Both the position numbers and the translations under genes were made by a program. Below the pieces are notes generated by a model, which was not told where the DNA came from, searched no databases, and saw only the letters and a program-made list of their open reading frames with translations. From assembly GCA_018668195.1 (NCBI GenBank), contig JABITU010000030.1, positions 1-24,186 on the forward strand: DNA of 24,186 bases, read 5' to 3'. Positions 14,671-22,113 of the stretch are shown here, one piece after another. Positions within the stretch are counted from its first letter, which is position 1, and each line of letters opens with the position of its first letter. The stretch comes from Tateyamaria sp. GTDB taxonomy: Bacteria; Pseudomonadota; Alphaproteobacteria; Rhodobacterales; Rhodobacteraceae.

Positions 14671-16005
14671 TCACACGGAGTCGAGATAGATTTCCACCTG
14701 CTCCTCAGGCGACAGGGCGGCCATATCTCGTGCCTCTTGTCGTTTGGTCAGAAGGAAATTTCGGATCAGCTCTGCATCGAAGATCTGGGCGACTTCGGTG
14801 CTGTTTTCAAAGGCGGTTATGGCAGTGTCCCATGTGCTGGGTACTTTCGGCAGATCCTGAGCATATGCATTGCCGGTGATCGGGGCGGGTGGCTGGGCCG
14901 CATCTTCGATCCCGTTCAAAGCAGCCCCCAAAACGGCGGCAATGGACAGATAGGGGTTCACGTCCCCTCCGGCCAGCCTGTGTTCAATACGGCGCGCGGC
15001 ACCTGGGCCCGAGGGAATGCGAATAGCTGCGGTGCGATTTTCATAGGCCCATGCGATACCCGTTGGTGCATGGGCGCCAGGGACAAGGCGGGCATAGGAA
15101 TTGGCGTGCGGCGCAAAGACCAGCATTGATCCGGGCATGGCCGACAGACATCCCTGTACCGCATGGCGCAGCAAATCGCTGCCGGCGCTCGTGCCATCGT
15201 CAAATACGTTTCGGCCCTCACGATCCAGCATCGAGAAATGCATATGCATGCCCGAGCCTGCATAATCTTCGTAGGGTTTGGCCATGAACGAAGCGGCAAA
15301 CCCGTGCTTGCGCGCCATGCCCTTGACCAGCATTTTGAAAAGCCAAGCGTCATCTGCTGCTTTGAGCGCGTCTGGTTGGTGCATCAGGTTCAGTTCAAAC
15401 TGTCCCAGCCCGCTTTCGGAAATGGCGGTGTCGGCGGGAATGTCCATCGCTTCGCAGGCGTCGTAAAGCGCGGTGAAGAAAGCATCGAACTGATCCAGCG
15501 CCCGCAGGCTCAGGATTTCGCCCGCCATGCGGCGCTTTCCTGATCGCGGTGAGGGTGGGACGCGCAACCGCCCATCAGCATCGTCGATCAAAAAGAATTC
15601 CAGCTCAACCGCGACAACCGGAGTCAGACCTCGTGCGGCAAGGCGGTTTTGCACATCGGCAAGTGCGTGCCGCGGATCGCCCATAAACGGATGGCCATCC
15701 TCGTGATACATCCAGATCGGTATCAGGCCGGTCGGCGTGTCCAACCAGGGCATCGGAACAAACCCGCGTTCGGTCGGACGCAGCACGCCGTCGCGGTCGC
15801 CGCTTTCCATCACCAGTGGGCTATCTTCGATGTCTTCGCCCCAGATATCGAGGTTGAGCACAGACATCGGAAAACGGGTGCCGTCTGTTGTTACCTTGTC
15901 TGCAAAGCGTACAGGCATCCGCTTGCCGCGCGCGACGCCGTTCAGATCAGACGCGGCCACGCGGATCGCGCGGATTTCAGGATTGTTCTTGAGCCAGTCA
16001 TGCAT
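14671..16005 (-). CDS. Glutamine-synthetase-like ligase, PuuA-type (copy 2)
   Basis: A 444-residue glutamine synthetase family protein. It shows ASDLNGVARGKRMPVRF (18-34), the metal-site strand VVAVELEFFLI (Glu134, Glu136), SESGLGQFELNLMHQ, FMAKPYEDYAGSGMHMHFS, HANSYARLVPGAHAPTG, NRTAAIRIPSG and RRIEHRLAGGDVNPYL. The AKPYEDYAGSGMHMH stretch is close to that of E. coli PuuA (gamma-glutamylputrescine synthetase), closer than the same stretch in copy 1. It would spend ATP to attach glutamate to an imported amine in the cytoplasm. The gene is 54 bases downstream of the second permease and 40 bases upstream of the amidotransferase, so transport and first catabolic step are in one transcript. The start at 16005 has GAAGA upstream. 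Substrate not readable. Confidence 0.9.
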   Translation of the reverse strand: MHDWLKNNPEIRAIRVAASDLNGVARGKRMPVRFADKVTTDGTRFPMSVLNLDIWGEDIEDSPLVMESGDRDGVLRPTERGFVPMPWLDTPTGLIPIWMYHEDGHPFMGDPRHALADVQNRLAARGLTPVVAVELEFFLIDDADGRLRVPPSPRSGKRRMAGEILSLRALDQFDAFFTALYDACEAMDIPADTAISESGLGQFELNLMHQPDALKAADDAWLFKMLVKGMARKHGFAASFMAKPYEDYAGSGMHMHFSMLDREGRNVFDDGTSAGSDLLRHAVQGCLSAMPGSMLVFAPHANSYARLVPGAHAPTGIAWAYENRTAAIRIPSGPGAARRIEHRLAGGDVNPYLSIAAVLGAALNGIEDAAQPPAPITGNAYAQDLPKVPSTWDTAITAFENSTEVAQIFDAELIRNFLLTKRQEARDMAALSPEEQVEIYLDSV

Positions 16006-16059
16006 TGGTTGGGTCTTCTTTGTGCAAAATCCTTGTCGCAGGCGCCTTGTACTTTCAGA

Positions 16060-16866
16060 TTACCGTATCAGGTTCGGACGCACCTTGAGACGGGTGCGTG
16101 TGTTGGCGGGCAGGTGCCGATTCAGGTGTCGGTTTACCAGCCCAAAGATCCCGATGATCGCCAATGTCAGCAGTATGAAATACATTGCGAGGATCGGGTA
16201 GGGGATGAATGGATTGAATGTTTTATCAGCAAAGTAGTTTGCATAATACAGCGCATCTCCGCGTTGTTGCCAGGCTGGAAAGCCGGAAAAGAACACAAGC
16301 GTTGTGGCATGAAACAAAAAGATCGCCTCGTTAGTGTAGCCCGGCCACGCAAGCCTGAGCATTGTGGGCCAGATCACTCTGCGAAACCGTGACCAACCCG
16401 AAAGGCCATACGCATCCGCGGCCTCGACATCGCCTTTGGGTATGGACTGCAACGCACCATAAAAAATCTCGGCGGAATAGGCGGCCGTGTTTAGGAACAG
16501 AACAATCAGCGCTCCTAGCCATGCGGCGGTGAAAGGGTCAAAAAAGCTATAGGCCGATTTAAGCTGCAAGAATAGAAAATAGGCAAAGAAGAATTGAATG
16601 AACAGCGGTGATCCGCGAAACAAAAAGATAAACCATTCTGCCGGTTTGCGCGCCAGCGGCGCAGCGGAATTTTTGCCAACCGCAACCAGCGTGGCCAGAC
16701 AAAAGCCCGTGACGAGCGCAAATACCCCGAAATAGACGTTCCAGATCATCCCTGATCCGATCAGGGTGAACTGTTGGCAAAGCGTAAAATCTTCACGCGG
16801 CAACAATCGCTCGCCGATGCCAATGGCCCGCAAGCTATAGTCTGAAATGGTCTGCAAACAACTCAT
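16060..16866 (-). CDS. Polar amino acid-type ABC transporter permease (second subunit)
   Basis: A 268-residue inner-membrane permease of the His/Glu/Gln/Arg-opine family. A soluble N-terminal stretch of about 40 residues precedes hydrophobic segments such as IWNVYFGVFALVTGFCLATLV and EWFIFLFRGSPLFIQFFFAY. The EAA loop that docks the ATPase is visible as GDVEAADAYGLSGWSRFRRV. LFRGSPLFIQ is the family signature just before a membrane segment. The ATG at 16866 overlaps the stop of the first permease by 4 bases (ATGA), indicating translational coupling and equal synthesis of the two halves. A longer open frame upstream lies over the first permease and is spurious. It pairs with the permease at 16863-17771, the ATPase at 18571 and the binding protein at 17819. 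Confidence 0.93.
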   Translation of the reverse strand: MSCLQTISDYSLRAIGIGERLLPREDFTLCQQFTLIGSGMIWNVYFGVFALVTGFCLATLVAVGKNSAAPLARKPAEWFIFLFRGSPLFIQFFFAYFLFLQLKSAYSFFDPFTAAWLGALIVLFLNTAAYSAEIFYGALQSIPKGDVEAADAYGLSGWSRFRRVIWPTMLRLAWPGYTNEAIFLFHATTLVFFSGFPAWQQRGDALYYANYFADKTFNPFIPYPILAMYFILLTLAIIGIFGLVNRHLNRHLPANTRTRLKVRPNLIR

Positions 16867-17771
16867 GCAGCCTTCCTTTGGGCTTCGCCGCCAGTTGTGG
16901 CCTGACCATGGGTCAGGTGCCGCATCAGCTTGTCGAGAACGATCTCTGACAGGCGGGTGAACAGCAGATAAAAGACCAACAGCGCCAAGAAATACCACAT
17001 CCGCCAATCGCCATGCGGATAATCGGTAAAGCGCGATGTCTTGGTCCCGCCCAGTTCGCGCGCCCAATAGACGATGTCTTCGATGCCCAGCAGAAACAGC
17101 AGGGGTGTCGCTTTGATCAGCACCATCCAGAGGTTGGAAAGGCCTGGCAGCGCATAGACCCACATCTGGGGCACCAGCACGCGGCGAAATATCTGGCCGG
17201 GCGTCATGCCATAGGCTTCTGCCGTCTCAAGCTGTGCTTTGGGCACAGCGCGCATAGCCCCGAAAAGAACATTGGCTGCAAAGGCGCCGAAAACGATGGC
17301 AAAGGTAAAGACCGCAATGAAAAAGCCATAGGTTTCATGCACCCATTGCGGCGCATTGCCCAAGGGCATCTTAGCCGCCGCACACACAACGAAGTCGTTG
17401 CCTTGCCGTACCGTGTCGAGCCAGTCGGGGCAAATTATACGGTGCCGCGCGTATTCGATCATCTGGTCGAGTGCGATGACAAAGAACAGAAAGAATGCGA
17501 TATCTGGAACGCCCCGCACGACCGCGATATAGCCGCGTCCCAACCATGACAGAGGTGCAATTCGCGACCGTGCGGCCGACGCCCCGACAAAGCCGAATGC
17601 AAGCGCGGCAGGTGCAGTTATGGCCAGCAATGACAGAACTGTGAACACTGACACATAGATAGCCATGTGCTTGCCCGTGGTCAGGTAACACATCATCCAC
17701 TGCGTATTTTGTAGCGTACTGGGGTCTGTACAAAAGCTGAAGATGCGTGGCCTCGTTCGCGACAGGGGCAA
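16863..17771 (-). CDS. Polar amino acid-type ABC transporter permease (first subunit)
   Basis: An inner-membrane permease of the amino acid ABC family with up to 302 residues. Motifs are YIAVVRGVPDIAFFLFFVIA (81-100), a periplasmic insert with cysteines (residues about 113-130) and the EAA loop AQLETAEAYGMTPGQIFRRV. The start is uncertain. The coordinates use TTG at 17771, which has no ribosome-binding site. The protein more plausibly begins at IFSFCTDP, where ATC (17744-17742) stands 6 bases after GAGG; ATC would be a rare start codon. No ATG occurs in frame until well into the conserved part. The gene lies 48 bases after the binding-protein gene, across a strong hairpin, and overlaps the next permease by ATGA. 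Function and partners are clear; only the first codons are in doubt. Confidence 0.9.
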   Translation of the reverse strand: MPLSRTRPRIFSFCTDPSTLQNTQWMMCYLTTGKHMAIYVSVFTVLSLLAITAPAALAFGFVGASAARSRIAPLSWLGRGYIAVVRGVPDIAFFLFFVIALDQMIEYARHRIICPDWLDTVRQGNDFVVCAAAKMPLGNAPQWVHETYGFFIAVFTFAIVFGAFAANVLFGAMRAVPKAQLETAEAYGMTPGQIFRRVLVPQMWVYALPGLSNLWMVLIKATPLLFLLGIEDIVYWARELGGTKTSRFTDYPHGDWRMWYFLALLVFYLLFTRLSEIVLDKLMRHLTHGQATTGGEAQRKAA

Positions 17772-17782
17772 GACGGGTTGTA

Positions 17783-17805
17783 AGGGGCCGCATGGTGCGG
17801 CCCCT
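17783..17805 (-). promoter_or_regulatory. Strong hairpin between binding-protein and permease genes
   Basis: A perfect 10-bp stem (AGGGGCCGCA with TGCGGCCCCT) and a 3-base loop, 14 bases after the binding-protein stop. No T-run follows. Hairpins here are typical of ABC operons, where they protect the upstream mRNA or cause partial termination so that binding protein exceeds permease. Confidence 0.65.
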
Positions 17806-17818
17806 CAAAGCGATCAGA

Positions 17819-18541
17819 TCAGAACTCGCCGCCGATTTCCCATTTGGTCAACAGCGTGTTCAGCGTACCATCCGCTTTCATTGATGCGATAGCTGCGTCA
17901 AATTTTGCGCGCAGATCACCATCGCTTTCGCGCAGGCCCATGCCGACACCACCGCCAATCAGCTCTTCCTGGTCAAGAAAGACCAGATCGGCATCATCAG
18001 CTTCGATCGGTGCAAGAAACGCTTTATCGGCCAGAACGGCGTCCGCCTCACCGTTTTTCACGGCGGCAATTGTTTCTTCTGGGGTGGCGAATTCAACCAG
18101 CGTTGCACCGGAACTGGCGATAAAAGCCGCCTGAATGGTGTTCGTCTGTGCTGCGATCACACCGCCTGCAATGTCCGCGTCCGCTGACGTGGCCAGATAG
18201 GATGATGGGTCAGGCTGGGTGTAGTTTTGCGTAAAGTCGATGACCTCGTCGCGCTCGTCTGTGATCGACATACCTGCGATGATTGTATCATAGTTGCCGG
18301 ACACCAGATTGGGAATGATGCTGTCCCATTCGTTGGTGACCCATTCGCAGGTCAATTCGGCGCGTGTGCACAATTCATCGCCCAATTCGCGCTCGAATCC
18401 GTCCACTTCACCGGCATCGTTGATGAAGTTGTAGGGAGGATAGGCGCCTTCTGTGCCCATGCGTACGACCGAATGGCCGTCCGCAAGTGCAAAGGATGCC
18501 GTCATCGCGATGGCGGCTGTGGTGAGCAAAATGGATTTCAT
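17819..18541 (-). CDS. ABC transporter substrate-binding protein, family 3 (amine/amino acid)
   Basis: A 240-residue periplasmic binding protein of the SBP_bac_3 family. Residues 1-20 are a signal peptide (MKSILLTTAAIAMTASFALA) with cleavage before DGHS. The mature protein starts with VVRMGTEGAYPPYNFINDAG, typical of lysine/arginine/ornithine-type binding proteins, followed by GFERELGDELC, WDSIIPNLVSGNYDTIIAGM and ITDERDEVIDFTQNY. Two cysteines (about 58 and 65) probably form the disulfide common in this family. It would capture the compound imported for the gamma-glutamylation enzymes encoded downstream. The ATG at 18541 follows GGGAG. It lies 29 bases after the ATPase gene and is followed by a strong hairpin. 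The ligand is unknown; a polyamine or basic amino acid derivative is plausible. Confidence 0.94.
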   Translation of the reverse strand: MKSILLTTAAIAMTASFALADGHSVVRMGTEGAYPPYNFINDAGEVDGFERELGDELCTRAELTCEWVTNEWDSIIPNLVSGNYDTIIAGMSITDERDEVIDFTQNYTQPDPSSYLATSADADIAGGVIAAQTNTIQAAFIASSGATLVEFATPEETIAAVKNGEADAVLADKAFLAPIEADDADLVFLDQEELIGGGVGMGLRESDGDLRAKFDAAIASMKADGTLNTLLTKWEIGGEF

Positions 18542-18570
18542 AAGTGATACTCCCGGGTTTTGTTTTTGGT

Positions 18571-19371
18571 TTACGCGGCGTGGGTTGCTGACAGGAACCC
18601 TCGCAAACGTTCGGATTTGGGTGCACCGAACAGTTTATCCGGTGGCCCTTGTTCTTCGATCAAGCCCTGATGCAGGAACACGACATGATCGCTGACATCT
18701 GCGGCCAGTTTCATATCGTGGGTGACGATCAGCATGGTGCGCCCTTCGGCGGCCAGATCCTTGATCACGCGCACGACCTCTTGTTCAAGCTCAGGGTCGA
18801 GCGCGCTGGTTGGCTCATCAAACAGCAGCGCCTCTGGCTCCATGCAAAGCGCCCGCGCAATGGCGGCCCGCTGTTGTTGACCGCCTGACAATTGTGCGGG
18901 GTAGGCATCGCATTTGTCGCCGATGCCCACCTTGTCGAGGTATCCGCGCGCGGCTGTCTCGACCTCTGCAGGATCGCGACGCAACACCGTCAGCGGCGCT
19001 TCCATCACATTCTGCAGGATTGTCATATGGGCCCAAAGGTTGAATTGCTGAAACACCATGGACAGGTTTGTGCGAATGCGCAGCACTTGTCTGGGTTCGG
19101 ATGGGCGGCGTGAGTGGCCTGCGCCTTTCCAGCTCACGAGTTCCCCTTTGAAAAGCATCTCGCCATGCTGGCTGTCTTCAAGCAGGTTGCAGCACCGTAA
19201 TAGCGTGGACTTGCCCGAGCCCGATGACCCGATCAAGGCAACCACGTGACCGCGACTGGCTTTGATATCGACGCCCTTGAGAACTTCAAGGTCTCCATAC
19301 GCCTTGTGAAGGTCGCGGATTTCGATGACTGGTTTATCTGACAAGGGGGCACGCTGCGCTGTTTCGGTCAC
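18571..19371 (-). CDS. ABC transporter ATP-binding protein, amino acid type
   Basis: A 266-residue ATPase of the HisP/GlnQ type that powers the two permeases. All motifs are present: Walker A GSSGSGKST (48-56), Q-loop VFQQFNLW, signature LSGGQQQR (161-168), Walker B ALLFDEPTSALD (181-192) and the switch histidine in VTHDM (His218). The segment after Walker A (KGELVSWKGAGHSRRPSEPRQ in the track of residues 75-95) is the longer insert found in HisP-like proteins. The start is GTG at 19371, with no good ribosome-binding site; the first clear homology begins at PVIEIRDLHKAYG, so a slightly later start is possible. It is the first gene of the eight-gene row. The 96-base gap before it holds a small dyad (TTGTC-N4-GACAA, 19399-19412) but no convincing promoter. 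Confidence 0.94.
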   Translation of the reverse strand: MTETAQRAPLSDKPVIEIRDLHKAYGDLEVLKGVDIKASRGHVVALIGSSGSGKSTLLRCCNLLEDSQHGEMLFKGELVSWKGAGHSRRPSEPRQVLRIRTNLSMVFQQFNLWAHMTILQNVMEAPLTVLRRDPAEVETAARGYLDKVGIGDKCDAYPAQLSGGQQQRAAIARALCMEPEALLFDEPTSALDPELEQEVVRVIKDLAAEGRTMLIVTHDMKLAADVSDHVVFLHQGLIEEQGPPDKLFGAPKSERLRGFLSATHAA

Positions 19372-19467
19372 CGGGTATAAGGACGCAGAATGGTTGGCTT
19401 GTCTACGGACAAAACAGGCCGAATAGGTGCTCTATGCCCGTTTCTTGCGCAAATTATTGCGAATTCA

Positions 19468-20205
19468 TCAAGGTTTAGGTGGCAGTGGCAGAGCAAGATA
19501 GGCATGCGCTGGAATGTGGACCAATGCGCGTAAGCACAGCGTATTGCGATCTATTTCACTCAAGTTAGCGATAGCTTCCCTGACCGCTTGTGCGATCAGT
19601 TCTGGGTCGAAGGTTGAGGCAGTGATATATGGAAGTCCCGGGGTTGCGGTGGTCCGATCAATCACCCTAAGGCGACCCGCAAGGCTTGGATTTCCCTGCT
19701 GCAGCATCTTCCAGGTCACCGCGTCTAGCGCAGCGACATCCGCGCGTCCATCTGCAACGGCGCATGCCGATGCCACGTGCGAACCGGTTTGGGGCCCAGT
19801 CCTGAACCCTAAACCAAGGTCGCGAAAATGCGCGATCGGAGCAGCCCAGCCAGATTGGCTGAGCGGATCGTTATAGGCAAGCGTGGGATGATCAAGCGCC
19901 ACAAGGCTCAGTGCAGGGTGATCAGCGGACACCACAAACACACTGAAATAGTGGCCCGGTGGACAATCCGGTAGGCCATAGTCCGGCGTCCCCACAAGCG
20001 TGACCTTGTCGTGCAGGCGGGCGCGAAACGGCAGACCGCAGGTTTGTGCCAGAACCAATTGTGGTGACAGCCACTGATCCCAGAGGCCGCCTGTCCGGTC
20101 CAGATGTGCTGGACCAAAGCCCAGAGCATTCCGGATCGCCTGCCAGTACCTGTCATGCGCTGCGCGCGCATGGGCCATGTCATACATGCTCAGCGCCGCG
20201 ATCAC
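19468..20205 (-). CDS. PhnD-like periplasmic-binding-fold protein without signal peptide
   Basis: A 245-residue protein with the fold of PhnD-type phosphate/phosphonate binding proteins. Typical stretches are SMYDMAHARAAHDRYWQAIR, VLAQTCGLPFRARL, LVGTPDYGLPDCPPGHYFSV, a YNDPLSQSGWAAP motif and a VADGRADVAALDAVTWKML segment. These are the ligand-contact segments of the family. No signal peptide, lipobox or transmembrane start is present, so it would stay in the cytoplasm unless exported another way. No PhnC/PhnE transporter genes lie nearby. The GTG start at 20205 overlaps the stop of the TerB-like gene (GTGA), so they are coupled. I infer a ligand-sensing or accessory role; the function is unknown. 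It is the last gene of the rlmJ-terB-terB row. Confidence 0.82.
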   Translation of the reverse strand: MIAALSMYDMAHARAAHDRYWQAIRNALGFGPAHLDRTGGLWDQWLSPQLVLAQTCGLPFRARLHDKVTLVGTPDYGLPDCPPGHYFSVFVVSADHPALSLVALDHPTLAYNDPLSQSGWAAPIAHFRDLGLGFRTGPQTGSHVASACAVADGRADVAALDAVTWKMLQQGNPSLAGRLRVIDRTTATPGLPYITASTFDPELIAQAVREAIANLSEIDRNTLCLRALVHIPAHAYLALPLPPKP

Positions 20206-20636
20206 CCCGCGACGCGTTGTCGGGCCAAGGCACTATCGCGGTCCGAGACGCCCAGTAGGTTGGAGACAAGACGCAACAAAGCGTCCTCTTCCTGCGCCCT
20301 TTGGCCATCGGCCAATACCACCGTCCAAAGCGCTTCGATCACCGCAAGCCGGTCTTCGTAGGCAACGGCATCCTTGATGGCGCGGGTAAAACGCACCGTG
20401 TCCGGTGCTTCGGCCTCCATCGCTTCGGCGTCGGCGCGTAGGGCTGTGGCATCGGCACCGGACAGGCCATAGCGGGCTTGGGTAATCTCGTCGATCCGAG
20501 ATTTTTCGCTCGCACTATATTCATAATCGGATCGCGCCACACGAACGAGCAACGCCGTCAGGGCAAGCCGCGCATCTGCATCTACGATGGGGGCTGGTTG
20601 GGGCTGAAGTAGCCGTTTTAGCAAGTCTTGGAACAT
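20202..20636 (-). CDS. TerB-like protein (downstream copy)
   Basis: A 144-residue all-helical protein of the TerB family (PF05099 type), first known from tellurite-resistance operons and widespread as an acidic, probably metal-binding module. Recognisable parts are ARLALTALLVRVARSDYEYS (22-41) with the following SEKSRIDEI helix, and YEDRLAVIEALWTVVLADG. The acidic residues at repeat positions (SD...E, AD...EE) are those that bind metal in TerB. No signal peptide. It is a paralogue of the gene just upstream: both share LAL-ALLVR, YE-RL, and the W-V-L-DG pattern. Its stop overlaps the PhnD-like start (GTGA). ATG 20636 is 27 bases after the first copy. Function unknown beyond family. Confidence 0.85.
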   Translation of the reverse strand: MFQDLLKRLLQPQPAPIVDADARLALTALLVRVARSDYEYSASEKSRIDEITQARYGLSGADATALRADAEAMEAEAPDTVRFTRAIKDAVAYEDRLAVIEALWTVVLADGQRAQEEDALLRLVSNLLGVSDRDSALARQRVAG

Positions 20637-20663
20637 GTCAGCAATATAGGATGTCTGGGGCCG

Positions 20664-21095
20664 TTAGCCAAGCGCACGCGCTTGAATCGTTTCGCTATCT
20701 TCTGAGGTAATGCCAAGTGCTGCCTCGATTTGATGCAAGGTTGCTTCTTCGATCTCGGCGGAGTGGCCATCAGAGAGCAGCACCTGCCACATTGCAAAGG
20801 CAAGCCCAAGGCGCTCCTCATAGGGAATAGTGTCGCGTAGAATAACTGCAAATTCAGGGGTTCCGGGGGCGTCCCGTTCCAGTGCTTCGCAGGTGGCGCG
20901 CAACTTGGCTGCCTCCAACGGTTTGAGGGTGAACGTGGCCGCCAGAATGGTGTCGATGGCCGCGATCTCTTTGGCTTGATAGGTGCGGTCGGAAAGCGCA
21001 ATCCGAACCAGCAAAGCACCCAAGGCCAGCTGGGGCGTAGGCTCTGGCAGGGGTGCTTTCTTGTGTGCGCGTTTTGGAAACAGGCGTTCAAACAC
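20664..21095 (-). CDS. TerB-like protein (upstream copy)
   Basis: A 143-residue TerB-family protein. After a short basic, proline-rich lead (FPKRAHKKAPLPEP) it shows LALGALLVRIALSDRTYQ followed by AKEIAAIDTILAATF, then PYEERLGLAFAMWQVLLSDG and EIEEATLHQIEAALGI. It has the same helical layout as its downstream neighbour and is a tandem paralogue, diverged enough that the duplication is old. The start is GTG at 21095, with AAGG about 9 bases upstream. It lies only 15 bases after the rlmJ stop, so it is co-transcribed with rlmJ. No ter operon partners (TerC, TerD) are in the window, which argues against a dedicated tellurite system and for a housekeeping or envelope-linked role. This last point is inference. 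Confidence 0.85.
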   Translation of the reverse strand: MFERLFPKRAHKKAPLPEPTPQLALGALLVRIALSDRTYQAKEIAAIDTILAATFTLKPLEAAKLRATCEALERDAPGTPEFAVILRDTIPYEERLGLAFAMWQVLLSDGHSAEIEEATLHQIEAALGITSEDSETIQARALG

Positions 21096-21110
21096 AGGGT
21101 GCGGCCTTTG

Positions 21111-21881
21111 TTACAGTTTGTCGAAGTGAGTTTTGAGTTTTGCGGCCTCTTGCGCAAGGCCAAAGGGGGGATTGATCACAAAAAGACCCGAACCGACCAT
21201 CCCGTGCCCTGGGCGTGCGGGTGGGAAACGCACTTCGTGGCACAGGGCGTTCTTGTGGTCATTGGTCAGCGCTTTCAGCATTTTGACGTGTAATCCAGAT
21301 GTCAGTATTGGATACCACAGTGCGATTATACCCACATTCCAGGCCCGCGCATATTTGCGGATATGTGATGGAATTGCGGTATAATCATCCTTAATCTCAA
21401 AGCTTGGATCGATAAGCATCAGACCCCGACGAGGCGTGGGGGGCAGCATAGAATGTGCCATCGCAAAACCATCTGTGCGGCGGCATGTTGCAGTCGGCAG
21501 CGTCAGTTCCAGTGCGCCATGCTCGGCTGGATGCAGTTCAGCGACGGTGATCGTGTCGGTGGCGCGCAGCCGTTGCACCGCGATCATGGGCGAGCCGGGA
21601 TAGGCGTGGTCACCGTCCGTTTCAGCCGTTTCCGACAAGCTTTTTCTGTAGGGGTGATCGGCTGTGAACCAATCTCGTGCCCGGGCAATTCCCATGGCCG
21701 CTTCGCCTGTTTTGAGTGCTGCGCTTGCGTTCAAATCATAAAGTGCGCGGCCGGCATGTGTTTCGATGTAACTGACTGGTTTGTCCTTGTGGGTCAGATA
21801 GTCCAGCATCCACGCCAATAGGGTGTGCTTGTGAACGTCCGCCAGATTTCCGGCGTGGTAGATGTGCTGGTAACTAAGCAT
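21111..21881 (-). CDS. rlmJ: 23S rRNA adenine-N6-methyltransferase RlmJ
   Basis: A 256-residue RlmJ, which methylates A2030 (E. coli numbering) of 23S rRNA using S-adenosylmethionine. The family opening MLSYQHIYHAGNLADVHKHT is intact and fixes the start at 21881, though a longer open frame exists upstream. YIETHAGRALYDL is the SAM-binding motif, YPGSPMIAVQRLR and AELHPAEH follow, and GLMLIDPSFEIKDDY is the catalytic motif. In E. coli the last reads DPPY; here it is DPSF, with Ser for the second Pro and Phe for Tyr. GIIALWYPI and FVINPPFGL complete the pattern. The ribosome-binding site is poor (only GAG nearby). It starts the rlmJ-terB-terB-phnD-like row, 232 bases after pyrG. Confidence 0.95.
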   Translation of the reverse strand: MLSYQHIYHAGNLADVHKHTLLAWMLDYLTHKDKPVSYIETHAGRALYDLNASAALKTGEAAMGIARARDWFTADHPYRKSLSETAETDGDHAYPGSPMIAVQRLRATDTITVAELHPAEHGALELTLPTATCRRTDGFAMAHSMLPPTPRRGLMLIDPSFEIKDDYTAIPSHIRKYARAWNVGIIALWYPILTSGLHVKMLKALTNDHKNALCHEVRFPPARPGHGMVGSGLFVINPPFGLAQEAAKLKTHFDKL

Positions 21882-21936
21882 GGCTCGCTTATGGCGCTGC
21901 GATCGAGTGCGTGCAATCGCGTAGATGCAGGCATAC

Positions 21937-21948
21937 CACGGTACCGTG
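21937..21948. repeat. 12-bp palindrome upstream of rlmJ
   Basis: CACGGTACCGTG is a perfect palindrome 56 bases before the rlmJ start, in the otherwise featureless gap 21882-22113. It could be an operator, but one short palindrome in this much sequence may be chance. Confidence 0.25.
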
Positions 21949-22113
21949 TTTAGCAGCAGGCCCATGAACCGTCACTAGAAAGGCTGAAGTGTCGCCGCTT
22001 GTATCCGGGATGTCCAATTGCGCTGGTCTCACTACCTTATGTTGATGCTGGGACCGACAAAGTTTGACGAACATATTATGCCGCATTACGGGTGTTTCGA
22101 CAAACGCTATGAG

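Noticed and set aside
21889..22086. Minus-strand open frame of 65 codons between pyrG and rlmJ
   Set aside because: No ribosome-binding site and no recognisable protein pattern; it ends 8 bases before the rlmJ start, but codon use looks random.
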